From Planctomycetota bacterium (lineage in GTDB: Bacteria; Planctomycetota; SZUA-567): a DNA stretch of 32,352 bases. The stretch is taken from contig JAGUZQ010000117.1 of NCBI GenBank assembly GCA_020060765.1, positions 1-32,352 of the forward strand, written 5' to 3'. A program made the position numbers and the translations under genes. Below are positions 8,581 through 16,074 of this stretch, one piece after another; positions within the stretch are counted from its first letter, which is position 1; each line of letters starts with the position of its first letter. The notes under the pieces are model-generated. The model searched no databases and was not told the origin of the DNA. It worked only from the letters and a program-made list of their open reading frames with translations.

Positions 8581-8581
8581 G

Positions 8582-9052
8582 TTATTGCCTTTTCAATTCG
8601 CGCACGCGCCGGGTCAGGTAGCAGTCCAGGGCGTTTGCGAATTTCTGGTTGTCGGAGTTGCTGTGCGGAGCGGGGCCGCCCTCGACCATGCCGCCAGAGC
8701 GCATCTCCTCCATGAAATTACGCATAGACAGGCATTGCCCCACGTTTTCCTCTGTATAAAGTTCCCCGCGCGGGTTCAGCCCCACCGCGCCCTTTTCCAC
8801 GATCCGCGCCGCCAGCGGAATGTCTGCGGTGACGACCAGGTCGTTTTCCGCGCATTGTTCGGCAATATAATTATCCGCCATATCCGCGCCATTAGGGACA
8901 ACAACGGAAGTGATCAACTCGTCTCCCGGCACGCGCAGGGAGCAGTTAGCCACCAGCGTCAGCCGCAACCCGAACCGCCGCGACACGCGGAACATTATAT
9001 CCTTGATATCTACAGGACAAGCGTCGGCATCCAGCCAAAGGTTCAGCGGCAT
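8582..9052 (-). CDS. yaiI: UPF0178 (DUF188, YaiI/YqxD) family protein
   Basis: A 156 aa protein that matches the YaiI/YqxD family over its full length: DADACPVDIKD at 8-18, VPNGADMADNYIAEQ, DLVVTADIPLAARIVEKGA, LNPRGELYTEENV and a GGP motif near the C-terminus. The fold is PIN-like with conserved Asp residues (DADACP, GADMAD, TADIPLA), which suggests a metal-dependent nuclease, but the biological role of the family is not established. The ribosome binding site is weak (GAAAGAAA). The gene follows the methyltransferase after 50 nt and is followed 1 nt later by the MFS transporter. Confidence 0.93.
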   Translation of the reverse strand: MPLNLWLDADACPVDIKDIMFRVSRRFGLRLTLVANCSLRVPGDELITSVVVPNGADMADNYIAEQCAENDLVVTADIPLAARIVEKGAVGLNPRGELYTEENVGQCLSMRNFMEEMRSGGMVEGGPAPHSNSDNQKFANALDCYLTRRVRELKRQ

Positions 9053-9102
9053 GAGGTTTCTTTCACAAGATAATGGTTTTGGTTCACACGCAATCCAGTC
9101 TG

Positions 9103-9906
9103 TTATTTTTTTCGTCCCAAAACCAGTTGCGTGTGGCGGAAAGACGGAATTTTGTAGATCAGCTTTTTTAACAAGTGCTTGTCATCCCAGGGAAGGTCAT
9201 CGGAATAACCGGTAGCCATAACCTCAAAACCGCTGTCTGTCATGAACTCGCAAATTTCGCTCATGGTAAAGATACGTATATGCGCCCGCCAACGGGTCTG
9301 TTTATCATGCAGCAAGCCTTCATGTAGGGGGGTATTGGGAGATACTCCTAAGAGAAGATTGACACGATCCCGGATTCTGGCGATGTTCGGCGTGGTTACC
9401 AGGAACACCCCTCCCGGCTTGATGCTCCTGGCTGCAATCCTGAAAAGATGCCGGGGATTTATCAGGTGCTCCGCAATTTCCGAGGCGATAATAATATCTG
9501 CGGGATTAACGGCGGCAGGCAATTGATAATCCGAAGGAATTTCACCACTCCAGATTCCGTCATACGCCGGATCGAAATTGACTTTCACGACTTCCGCCGA
9601 AAGCGTCTTCATGAATACTTCAAAATCGTCATTGATCAAAAGCCCGGCTGCGTTCAACCGCAAGTTATCATCAGGGAAAAAATGCCGGAGAATATACAGA
9701 AAAGTTCCGGGGAATGCGCCAAAATCATGAATCTCGCAACCTGGCGAAATATACTTTTCCAGCAGGGAAAGCATGGCATAGAAGCGCTTCGCGTTTTTAT
9801 GTAAATGTGCGGCGCTGAAATCCCTAAACCCTTGCTCACTGCCGCCCGGAGCCGGTTTATAGTCGGCCAACAATTGGCCAAACTCCTGCAATGAGATGTT
9901 TCTCAT
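9103..9906 (-). CDS. Class I SAM-dependent methyltransferase
   Basis: A 267 aa protein with the Rossmann-type methyltransferase core: motif I as HDFGAFPG (60-67), a post-core acidic strand ADIIIASEIAEHLINP (136-151) and KPGGVFLVTTPN (163-174). The EIAEHL and KPGG-TPN pattern is that of the Methyltransf_11/23 group that often modifies small metabolites, quinones or glycans. An N-terminal extension of about 50 residues and a C-terminal part with GFEVMATGYSDDLPW may bind substrate. The ATG at 9906 has GGAG 10 nt upstream. Substrate is unknown. It probably leads the operon with the UPF0178 and MFS genes. Confidence 0.85.
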   Translation of the reverse strand: MRNISLQEFGQLLADYKPAPGGSEQGFRDFSAAHLHKNAKRFYAMLSLLEKYISPGCEIHDFGAFPGTFLYILRHFFPDDNLRLNAAGLLINDDFEVFMKTLSAEVVKVNFDPAYDGIWSGEIPSDYQLPAAVNPADIIIASEIAEHLINPRHLFRIAARSIKPGGVFLVTTPNIARIRDRVNLLLGVSPNTPLHEGLLHDKQTRWRAHIRIFTMSEICEFMTDSGFEVMATGYSDDLPWDDKHLLKKLIYKIPSFRHTQLVLGRKK

Positions 9907-10091
9907 GTTATTTCTACTCCATTACATTCTGTTATTTCCAGCCAGTCATGTTCAGATGGCACAGCATAAGTATGTTACCATTGGCCTTCGGACAAGGCAA
10001 GCTATAATAGCGATCGAATCCGGCAGGAAGAAAACAGGGAAGTGGTGGAAAAGAAAAGCGCGAAACATCGCCTCACACTGTATACAGATAC

Positions 10092-10127
10092 TAGAGGGCG
10101 TTCTCAATTAATTGAGAACGCCCTCTA
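10092..10127. repeat. Perfect 36-bp palindrome
   Basis: TAGAGGGCGTTCTCAATT is followed immediately by its exact reverse complement, giving an 18-bp perfect palindrome with no spacer. It lies between the cupin stop (10187) and the methyltransferase start (9906). No T-run follows on either strand, so a classical intrinsic terminator is not shown. A dimeric protein site or a bidirectional hairpin is possible. Confidence 0.75.
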
Positions 10128-10186
10128 ACTCTTCCGCAAACCCGTGCGATTGTTCAAAGGAAGAAAATGACTCGCGGCAGATGCGC

Positions 10187-10450
10187 CTAGCCGAATTTGT
10201 AATGCTTGCCCACCGCCTTTTTCACGTTCCAGACGCAGCTCAATCCCTTCGGGAACACCACCCAGTCGCCCGCCGCAAAGGAGTAGTCCTTGCCTTTGGC
10301 CTTGACCGTGACCTCGCCTTCGAGAATCAGGCAGGTTTCCCGATCCGAATAGCTCCAGTCGAAAGAGGACGGCGCGCACGTCCAGATCGGCCAGCCTTGC
10401 GCCTTTTCCTTCTCCGCGTCAGTAGGTTTCCGAATTTCGATTTCCATCAT
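10187..10450 (-). CDS. Small cupin protein (Cupin_3/DUF861 type)
   Basis: A single cupin domain of about 87 aa: EKAQGWPIWTCAPSSFDWSY, then ETCLILEGEVTVKAKG, AAGDWVVFPKGLSCVWNV and a terminal KHYKFG. This is the usual Cupin_3 pattern. Members of this group are often annotated as ethanolamine-utilisation-like or of unknown function. The barrel lacks most metal-binding His residues in the first motif, so catalysis is doubtful. The frame is open upstream to 10513, but the tandem ATGs at 10450 and 10447 are better starts because AGGA precedes them by 4 and 7 nt. It is flanked by two palindromes (10092-10127 and 10508-10535), so it is probably a single-gene unit. Confidence 0.85.
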   Translation of the reverse strand: MMEIEIRKPTDAEKEKAQGWPIWTCAPSSFDWSYSDRETCLILEGEVTVKAKGKDYSFAAGDWVVFPKGLSCVWNVKKAVGKHYKFG

Positions 10451-10507
10451 GTCATCCTGTGGAATGGGACAATAACAAACTTGCGAACAGACTGAAAAAC
10501 TTCCAAC

Positions 10508-10535
10508 CGTCATTCCTGCGCAGGCAGGAATGACG
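10508..10535. repeat. Perfect ATTCC-type palindrome downstream of cheA
   Basis: CGTCATTCCTGC-GCAG-GCAGGAATGACG is a perfect palindrome with 12-bp arms. It belongs to the same family as the ATTCCCGC repeats at 7182-7261 and 12824-12852. On the minus strand it follows the cheA stop by about 60 nt and is followed by GTTGGAAGTTTTTC, so it could also act as a terminator. Confidence 0.6.
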
Positions 10536-10593
10536 AATCGTAAAAAATACGTAAACTCGGTCGCTTGCGTGGAAAGTCCGCGGCAACCTGCCG

Positions 10594-12765
10594 CTATCTC
10601 GCCGAAGATTCCAGCACGCCGTCGGTATCCAGCACCAGCCCCACCCGCCCGTCGCCCAGAATCGCGCCGCCCTGGATCACGCGCAGGTTCTCGAACTGCT
10701 TTCCCAGGTTTTTCAGCACCACCGACTGCTGCCCCAAAAGCTCGTCCACCATCAGCCCGCAGGTGCCGGCCTTGCCCTCGATCAGCACCACCGTCGCGTC
10801 GGCGGGGTTGTCGAAGTCCGATTTTATATTCAGCGCCTTATTCAGCCGCAGCATCCGGTGCAGCTCACCGCGCACGTTCATAACCTCGCCCTTGCCGGAG
10901 ATGGTGGAAATCTGCCCCTTGACCGGCCGGATCGACTCGCGCACGGCGGTGATGGGAATGATGTAGTTTTCCCGTCCCACCCGCGCCACCAGTCCGTCGA
11001 TCACCAGCAGCGTCACCGTCATCGGCAGCACAATGATGAAGGTGGAGCCCTTGCCGTATTCTGATTCGATCTGGATGCGCCCGTTCATTTTTTCGATATT
11101 CGAGAACACCACATCCATCCCCACCCCGCGCCCCGACACTTCCGTCACCACCTTGGCGGTGGAGATGCCGGCGCCGAACACCAGCCGGAACGCTTCCTGG
11201 TCGCTCATGGTGCGGGCGGTTTCCTCGGTGATGGTGCCCTTGGCGACGGCCTTGGCCTTGATCGCCTCCACGTCCAGCCCCTTGCCGTCGTCGATGATTT
11301 TCAGGGTAAAGGTTTCCTCCGTCGCCTCGGCGCTGACAGTGATGGTGCCTGTTTCCGGCTTGCCCGCCGCGCGGCGCTCCTCCGGCAATTCGATGCCGTG
11401 GTCGACGGAGTTGCGCACCATGTGCACCAGCGGGCTTTCCAGCCCCTCCAGCAGCGACTTGTCCACCTGGATGTCCTGCCCGTTCATGACCAGGTCGACG
11501 TCCTTGCCAAGGTGGCTGGCGGTGTCGCGCACCAGGCGCGGGAGTTTCTGCAGGGCGTTACGCAGAGGAATCCGGCGCACCGCCATCAGGCTTTTCTGCA
11601 GGTTGTTGGACAGCTCGTTAAAGGAGAGGTTGGCGTTCTTGAATTCCTGCGCGATCAGCCGCACCTCGGGATGGGCGGAGAGTTTTTTCTGGATGTAGGC
11701 GAAGACTTCGCTCGCGATGATCAGCTCGCCCACGAAGGACATGAAGCTGTCGACCTTTTCCTCCTCGATGCGGATGGTCTTGCTGGCGTGGGAGTCCTCT
11801 TTCGCTTCGGCCTTGCTTTCGCCTGGGGCTTCCGCCGCCTGCGCTTTTTTCTCCGGAGCCGGGGGAGGAGGCGGTGGGGCGTTTTTTTCGCGCGCCTCGA
11901 CTCCGGCCATGACCGCCTCCAGCCGCTCGGTGATCAGGCTTCTCATCAGGTCGTCAAAGCCGATGCCGCTGTCGTGGATGGTGACGAAATCGGTCTGCAG
12001 CGAAGTCAGCCCGGAAACCAGCGTCTCGTCGCCATGCTTTTTAGAAACCTGCAGCAGCTTGTCCAGCTCCTGCAGGAACGCGTCGCAGCGTTCGGACAGT
12101 TCGCACGCCTGCGCCAATTCCCGCACGAACGTGCCGATCACCCGAATGGAGTGGGTCACGTCCTCGCCTCTGATGAGGAACACCATGGCCTGATCCTGAT
12201 CCGCACCGGAGCCGGAGCTGGGCACCAGCGCCTTGACGATTTTGCCGATCGCCTCCCGCGCCTCGCGCAGCTTCGCCGCCGCCGCCCCGGTGATTTCGGA
12301 CTCGTCGATTGCCGCCAGGGCGTCGCGCACCTTGCGCGACATGTCGGCCAGAGACGCTTCCTCGCTTTTGGTGATGGATTCCAGTTTTTCCAGGTGCGCC
12401 AGTTCCTCGGGGCGGAACTCGGTGGAGAGATCGCCCGTGGCCAGCTTGTCCATCATCCCGCGCAACAGGTCCACTCCCTGCAGCAGCGCGTCGATCAGGG
12501 GCTTGGTGGCGTGTCGCTTCATGCTCCTGACTTCCTGGAGGATGTTCTCCATCGAGTGGGAGAAGTTCTTGATGTTGACCAGCCCGAAGAAGGAGGAGTT
12601 GCCCTTGATGGAGTGGATGGGACGGAAAATCTGGTTGACGATAGCCTGGTCGTCCGGCTTTTCCTCCAGCATGACGAACAGCGAATCCAGCCCGTCGAGC
12701 GTCTCTATGCTCTCGGAAAGGAAATCGGCCAGCAACTGCGGATCGATGTCGAATTTTTCTGCCAT
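10594..12765 (-). CDS. cheA: Chemotaxis-type histidine kinase CheA
   Basis: A 723 aa CheA. The P1 Hpt domain has the phosphorylation site His51 in IHSIKGNSSFFG. A poorly conserved segment (about 110-330), Pro-rich at 296-304 (APPPPPPAPE), stands where a P2 domain would be. The P3 dimerisation helices (about 330-410) are followed by the P4 ATPase domain with MVRNSVDHGIE (449-459), DDGKGLD (492-498), SGRGVGMDVV and GKGSTF. The P5 CheW-like domain begins near 580 (PMTVTLLVIDGLVARVG). It would transfer phosphate to response-regulator receivers; a receiver gene lies just upstream. ATG 12765 has AGGAG 5 nt upstream. No CheW, CheR, CheB or receptor gene is in the window, so whether it drives motility or another output is open. 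Confidence 0.95.
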   Translation of the reverse strand: MAEKFDIDPQLLADFLSESIETLDGLDSLFVMLEEKPDDQAIVNQIFRPIHSIKGNSSFFGLVNIKNFSHSMENILQEVRSMKRHATKPLIDALLQGVDLLRGMMDKLATGDLSTEFRPEELAHLEKLESITKSEEASLADMSRKVRDALAAIDESEITGAAAAKLREAREAIGKIVKALVPSSGSGADQDQAMVFLIRGEDVTHSIRVIGTFVRELAQACELSERCDAFLQELDKLLQVSKKHGDETLVSGLTSLQTDFVTIHDSGIGFDDLMRSLITERLEAVMAGVEAREKNAPPPPPPAPEKKAQAAEAPGESKAEAKEDSHASKTIRIEEEKVDSFMSFVGELIIASEVFAYIQKKLSAHPEVRLIAQEFKNANLSFNELSNNLQKSLMAVRRIPLRNALQKLPRLVRDTASHLGKDVDLVMNGQDIQVDKSLLEGLESPLVHMVRNSVDHGIELPEERRAAGKPETGTITVSAEATEETFTLKIIDDGKGLDVEAIKAKAVAKGTITEETARTMSDQEAFRLVFGAGISTAKVVTEVSGRGVGMDVVFSNIEKMNGRIQIESEYGKGSTFIIVLPMTVTLLVIDGLVARVGRENYIIPITAVRESIRPVKGQISTISGKGEVMNVRGELHRMLRLNKALNIKSDFDNPADATVVLIEGKAGTCGLMVDELLGQQSVVLKNLGKQFENLRVIQGGAILGDGRVGLVLDTDGVLESSAR

Positions 12766-12823
12766 GAGCTCTCCTATGACAAGCTACCGCCATATATCCG
12801 CTGCTAGCGCAAAACTTTTATAC

Positions 12824-12862
12824 GGTCATTCCCGCGCAGGCGGGAATCCAGGCGGTGTTGCC
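12824..12862. repeat. ATTCCCGC repeat, single arm
   Basis: CGGTCATTCCCGCGCAGGCG, continuing GGAATCCAGGCGGTGTTGC, matches the left arm and tail of the palindrome at 7181-7219 with few differences. It contains ATTCCC-N8-GGGAAT. Only one arm is present here. Confidence 0.65.
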
Positions 12863-13040
12863 TCCGGACATTTGGGGTCGCCGCGCCACCTGACCAACTC
12901 CCAGCGCATGCGAACCGCCAGACATCCTCCTGCATACCCGCGTTAAATCTGCCGCCGCTGACATATGCGCCAATCTTCCGCGCGGTCTACGCCCGCGACC
13001 AGTTGGAACAAGGAAGTCTGGAGCCTGCGGAAACGCGTCA

Positions 13041-13067
13041 GCGAAATATGCCTGTGCGGCACGCACC
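13041..13067 (+). repeat. GTGCGGCACGCACC repeat, copy 1
   Basis: A 27-bp sequence, GCGAAATATGCC followed by TGTGCGGCACGCACC, ends 2 bp before the response-regulator stop codon. It matches 31780-31806 at 25 of 27 positions and, inverted, 31522-31548. GTGCG-GCA-CGCAC within it can fold as a small hairpin. Confidence 0.6.
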
Positions 13068-13068
13068 G

Positions 13069-13536
13069 CTATTCCGGGCGGCCCTCCAGCCTGCCCCGGG
13101 TGATGTCCTGCATCAGCCCGCTCCACTTCCTGAGTTTAGCGACCGCTTCGTCGATGGTCAAGCGCAAGGATTCCATATCGTCCAGAGGTTTCAGAAAACA
13201 GTCGTCGGCTCCCAGGCGCAGGCAGGACAGGATGTTTTCCAGCGTCACGTAGCCGGTGATCATGATCACCTGGATCATGCCGTTGTAGGATTTGATCCGG
13301 CTGAGCAGCTCCACCCCGGACATTCCCGGCATGGCGATGTCGGAAACCACGATGAGGAAATTCTCCTTGTGAATCTTGCGCAACGCCGTGTAGGGATCGT
13401 TAGCGACGTCCACTTTGTAGCCTTGGAAGGAAAAGTATCTCCGCAGGGTGCTGGTGATTTCCTCCTCGTCGTCGACGAAGAGAATCCGGATCTCATTGGA
13501 GAACGGTGCCTTGCCCTCTACCATGCTCTTTTCCAT
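13069..13536 (-). CDS. Single-domain response regulator (CheY-like)
   Basis: A 155 aa receiver-domain protein with no output domain. Acidic pocket residues are Asp22-Asp23 (FVDDEEE), the phosphoacceptor is Asp66 (VVSDIAMPGMSG), followed by MITGY and the conserved Lys in FLKPLDD. A C-terminal helical tail of about 25 residues (LRKWSGLMQDI) extends past the receiver. The GYVTLENILSCLRLGADD stretch is closer to NtrC-type receivers than to the flagellar-motor CheY. ATG 13536 has GGAG 6 nt upstream. It lies between cheA and the hybrid kinase, all in one orientation, so it is a likely phosphate acceptor of one of these kinases. Confidence 0.93.
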   Translation of the reverse strand: MEKSMVEGKAPFSNEIRILFVDDEEEITSTLRRYFSFQGYKVDVANDPYTALRKIHKENFLIVVSDIAMPGMSGVELLSRIKSYNGMIQVIMITGYVTLENILSCLRLGADDCFLKPLDDMESLRLTIDEAVAKLRKWSGLMQDITRGRLEGRPE

Positions 13537-13822
13537 CCCAGGCTCCTATGCTCAAAACGCCAAGCCGAAAAAACACGCCCATCGGTAAATCCCGCGCCCC
13601 GCAGGAAAGGGGGGCAAACGCAGATTGATTATGCAAGGGACTAAGGGACTAGGGAACTAAGATTCTGATTGAGGATTTCCCTGATTGCCGTAAATTTTTC
13701 GCAATTGGGAGTTTATCGTAACAGCGCCTGCAAAAGATTTTCTTAGTCCCTTAGTCCCTCAGTCCATTAGTCCCAAATCCGATTTGCCCCTTTCCTCTGG
13801 GGGAACTGCACTCGGCAACTAC
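13537..13822. other. Intergenic region holding a GGGACTAA word element
   Basis: The spacer between the hybrid kinase stop and the response-regulator start is mostly occupied by the element at 13635-13774 and by a GGGGGCAAACGCA leader at about 13592-13623 that is shared with the CCTCCCC repeats. No gene is seen. Confidence 0.6.
13635..13774. repeat. GGGACTAA word element, copy 1
   Basis: A 140 bp element. The left end has tandem GGGACTA(A/G) words (13637-13661) and the right end has the same words inverted (CTTAGTCCC repeated, 13742-13774). The interior, including TTGCCGTAAATTTTTCGCAA (13685-13704), matches the copy at 29518-29655. Within it CTGATTGC and GCAATTGG can partly pair. It has no coding capacity. 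Confidence 0.75.
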
Positions 13823-15952
13823 CTACCTCACCGTCAAGTCGGTCTCTATTCCCCGGGGCAGCGGTTTGGCCATGCCAGACGGGGAAATAAGGCCGACGAT
13901 ATGGTTGATCAATTCATTTATGCCGAAGGGCTTGAAAAACACCCTGTCGATACCAAGCACATCGATATGCCGGGTCACGCACTCGGTGGTCAGGCCGGTG
14001 ATCACGATTATCTTCATATCGCCAGCCAGCCCATTTTCCCTCAGCGCCCCGATCAGCTCGAACCCGTCCATGTCAGGCATGATCAGGTCCAGCACCAGCA
14101 CATCGGGGCTGCGGCGTTTGATCATTGCCAGCGCTTCCTTGCCGCTTGTAGCCAGATCTATCTCGAATTTGCCCGAGGCTTGGAGCGCGACCTCCATGAT
14201 GTTCAGGCTATCCTGGTTGTCGTCCACCACCAACACCCGCGAGCGCTTCAGCACCGGTTTCTTGCCCCCGGCGATGGGGAAGAACAGATCGAACCTGGCT
14301 CCGCCCAGATTCGAATCGGCCAGGCTGATGCGGGCGCCGTGGTCGTGCAGGATGCCGATCAGGATCGACAGCCCCAGGCCGGTGCCTTTGCCGACTTTTT
14401 TGGTGGTGAAGAAGGGCGTGAATATTTTTTCCCTGATTTCCTCCGGCACCCCCACCCCATTATCCTCCACCGCCGCGACCAGCTCCCCGTCGTGCTCGGT
14501 TATCGAGATTCTGAGCAGGCTTTCCTCCCGCCCTTCCATCGCGTCGATGGAATTGACAAAGAGATTGACAAAGACCTGCGTCAACTGCTGGGGGTCGGCC
14601 TTGATCAGCGGCAGGCTCTCGGCGAATTCGCACACCACCCGCACCCCATGCTTGATCCGGTTGTTCAACAGCGCCAGGGCGTTCTGCACGCAGACAGGGA
14701 GATCGGTCAGCACCCTTTCGGAATCGGAGCCGCCCTGGTGCGAAAATGATTGCAATGCCTTGACTATCTTGGTGATTCTTTCCGTGCCCACGATCATGTC
14801 CTGGATCAGGCACGGCGTCTCCTCCGTCACGAACGCCAGGCGCTGGTCGCTGGATTTCTTCGCGCAATCCTTGATGAGAGGGGCGATGGATTCCCAGAAT
14901 TTGCTCAACGTCTGGAGGTTGCCGCGGATAAAAGTGTTGGGGTTGTTGATCTCGTGCGCCACTCCCGCCGACAGCACGCCCAACGTCGCCATCCGGTCGG
15001 CGTGCACCAGCGCGCGCCGGTTTTCCTCCGCGGAATTTACCGCGTCCTCCAGGTTTTCCGCGTAACGGCGCAGCTTGTCGTTGCTCCGCTGCAGATCCAG
15101 CAGCAGGCGGACGTTGCGCCTGCGCATCTGCAGCTTGTCGCGCAGGCGCTTTACCGTGGCGAAGATTTCCACCCCGCCCTGGAAAGGCTTGGTCAGGTAA
15201 TCGTAGGCACCGAACCTGACCGCATCGGCCGCGTTGTCGACCGAGGCGTAGCCGGTGATAATCACCACCTCGAGGTCGGGGGAAATCTGCTTGGCTTTTT
15301 TCAGCACTTCGATGCCGTTGGCGCCAGGCATATTTATATCGGTAAAAACGACCTCGAAGATGCCTGAATCCAGCGCCTCGATCGCCTCCTTGCCGTCGGC
15401 GACCTCCATCACTTGGTGCCCTTCGCGCGTCAGCAGTTCCCCTATCAGGTGCCGCACCAGATCCTCATCGTCGGCCAGCAGTATCTTCAGGGGGCGCGCC
15501 TTTTCCTGCCCGGCGGCGGGAAAACCGTCCAACAGATTTTTCTGCAACTGGTTGCGCATATGGCACAGAAAAGAAGTCAGTTCCTCCGGCAGAGCGCCCC
15601 TCCCCCGTTGCAATTCGAAACAGGAAACGTGGCTCCTGATGCAGGCCAGAGCGTCCTCGATGGCTTCCGCCAGCAGCGGTATCAGTCTGATATTGTTAAG
15701 TTCGCACTTGCCGATAAATTGCCTGATGCCTTGGGCGATTTTTTCCAGGTTATCGCAATGAAACTTCCCGCACTGGCTTTCGATCGCCTTGAACCGCCTG
15801 GTCACCGCGTCGACTTCGCCCTGCGTAATCATCCCGTCGCCGGTGAAACTATATAGCTCTATCTCGTCCAGAATATTGCCGATCCTGGCGAGAAACTCCG
15901 ACATTTCCTCGTTGCCGAAAGCAGAATTGTCATCTGAAGACAAAATGTTCAT
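13823..15952 (-). CDS. Hybrid histidine kinase with two receiver domains
   Basis: A 709 aa cytoplasmic sensor kinase. The N-terminal 140 residues are helical and without known signature, possibly Hpt-like but lacking HxxKG. Then come receiver 1 (about 155-270, phosphoacceptor Asp205 in FTDINMPGANG), a coiled coil (about 275-315), HisKA with His333 in SAGVAHEINNPNTF, HATPase with NLFVNSIDAM, DNGVGVP (497-503) and GTGLGLS (523-529), and receiver 2 (about 570-690, Asp622 in VLDLIMPDMDG). Helix-1 motif HEINNP is typical of NtrB/HisKA kinases. I chose ATG 15952 because GGGAA lies just upstream; the frame is open to 16078 but has no start with a good site. No membrane segment is seen, so the signal is intracellular or comes via partner proteins. 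It is adjacent to the CheY-like gene and cheA. Confidence 0.93.
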   Translation of the reverse strand: MNILSSDDNSAFGNEEMSEFLARIGNILDEIELYSFTGDGMITQGEVDAVTRRFKAIESQCGKFHCDNLEKIAQGIRQFIGKCELNNIRLIPLLAEAIEDALACIRSHVSCFELQRGRGALPEELTSFLCHMRNQLQKNLLDGFPAAGQEKARPLKILLADDEDLVRHLIGELLTREGHQVMEVADGKEAIEALDSGIFEVVFTDINMPGANGIEVLKKAKQISPDLEVVIITGYASVDNAADAVRFGAYDYLTKPFQGGVEIFATVKRLRDKLQMRRRNVRLLLDLQRSNDKLRRYAENLEDAVNSAEENRRALVHADRMATLGVLSAGVAHEINNPNTFIRGNLQTLSKFWESIAPLIKDCAKKSSDQRLAFVTEETPCLIQDMIVGTERITKIVKALQSFSHQGGSDSERVLTDLPVCVQNALALLNNRIKHGVRVVCEFAESLPLIKADPQQLTQVFVNLFVNSIDAMEGREESLLRISITEHDGELVAAVEDNGVGVPEEIREKIFTPFFTTKKVGKGTGLGLSILIGILHDHGARISLADSNLGGARFDLFFPIAGGKKPVLKRSRVLVVDDNQDSLNIMEVALQASGKFEIDLATSGKEALAMIKRRSPDVLVLDLIMPDMDGFELIGALRENGLAGDMKIIVITGLTTECVTRHIDVLGIDRVFFKPFGINELINHIVGLISPSGMAKPLPRGIETDLTVR

Positions 15953-15999
15953 GACATTCCCATGCTGTGCATTAATCCACAGGTGTACAAAAACAAACA

Positions 16000-16032
16000 C
16001 CGGTCGTCTGTATAAATATTGCAAACGACCGG
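16000..16032. promoter_or_regulatory. Dyad-symmetric site upstream of the hybrid kinase
   Basis: CCGGTCGT (16000-16007) and ACGACCGG (16025-16032) form a perfect 8-bp inverted repeat around a 17-nt AT-rich centre. It lies 48 nt before the hybrid kinase ATG and overlaps promoter-like sequence (TTGCTA, 16 nt, TATATC just upstream on the minus strand). It could be an operator or a 5' leader hairpin. Confidence 0.4.
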
Positions 16033-16074
16033 ATATAGCGACAGTATTCGCACTAGCAAATCTTGTCACTACCT

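Larger units (their letters stand above)
12766..13068. other. Intergenic region with two short repeats
   Basis: This 303 bp spacer lies between the response-regulator stop and cheA. It contains one arm of the ATTCCCGC repeat (12824-12852, extending with the GGTGTTGC tail also seen near 7211) and, next to the response-regulator stop codon, a copy of the GTGCGGCACGCACC repeat (13041-13067). Open frames here have no recognisable family. Confidence 0.55.

Noticed and set aside
9987..10025. tRNA-like T-loop sequence (TCGAATCC)
   Set aside because: No cloverleaf arms or anticodon stem can be formed around it.
11398..12807. 469-codon plus-strand open frame opposite cheA
   Set aside because: It is antisense to CheA with complete Hpt and ATPase motifs; no ribosome binding site or family.
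13823..15952. Functional Hpt domain at the N-terminus of the hybrid kinase
   Set aside because: The segment is helical but lacks the His-x-x-Lys-Gly motif, so phosphotransfer cannot be claimed.
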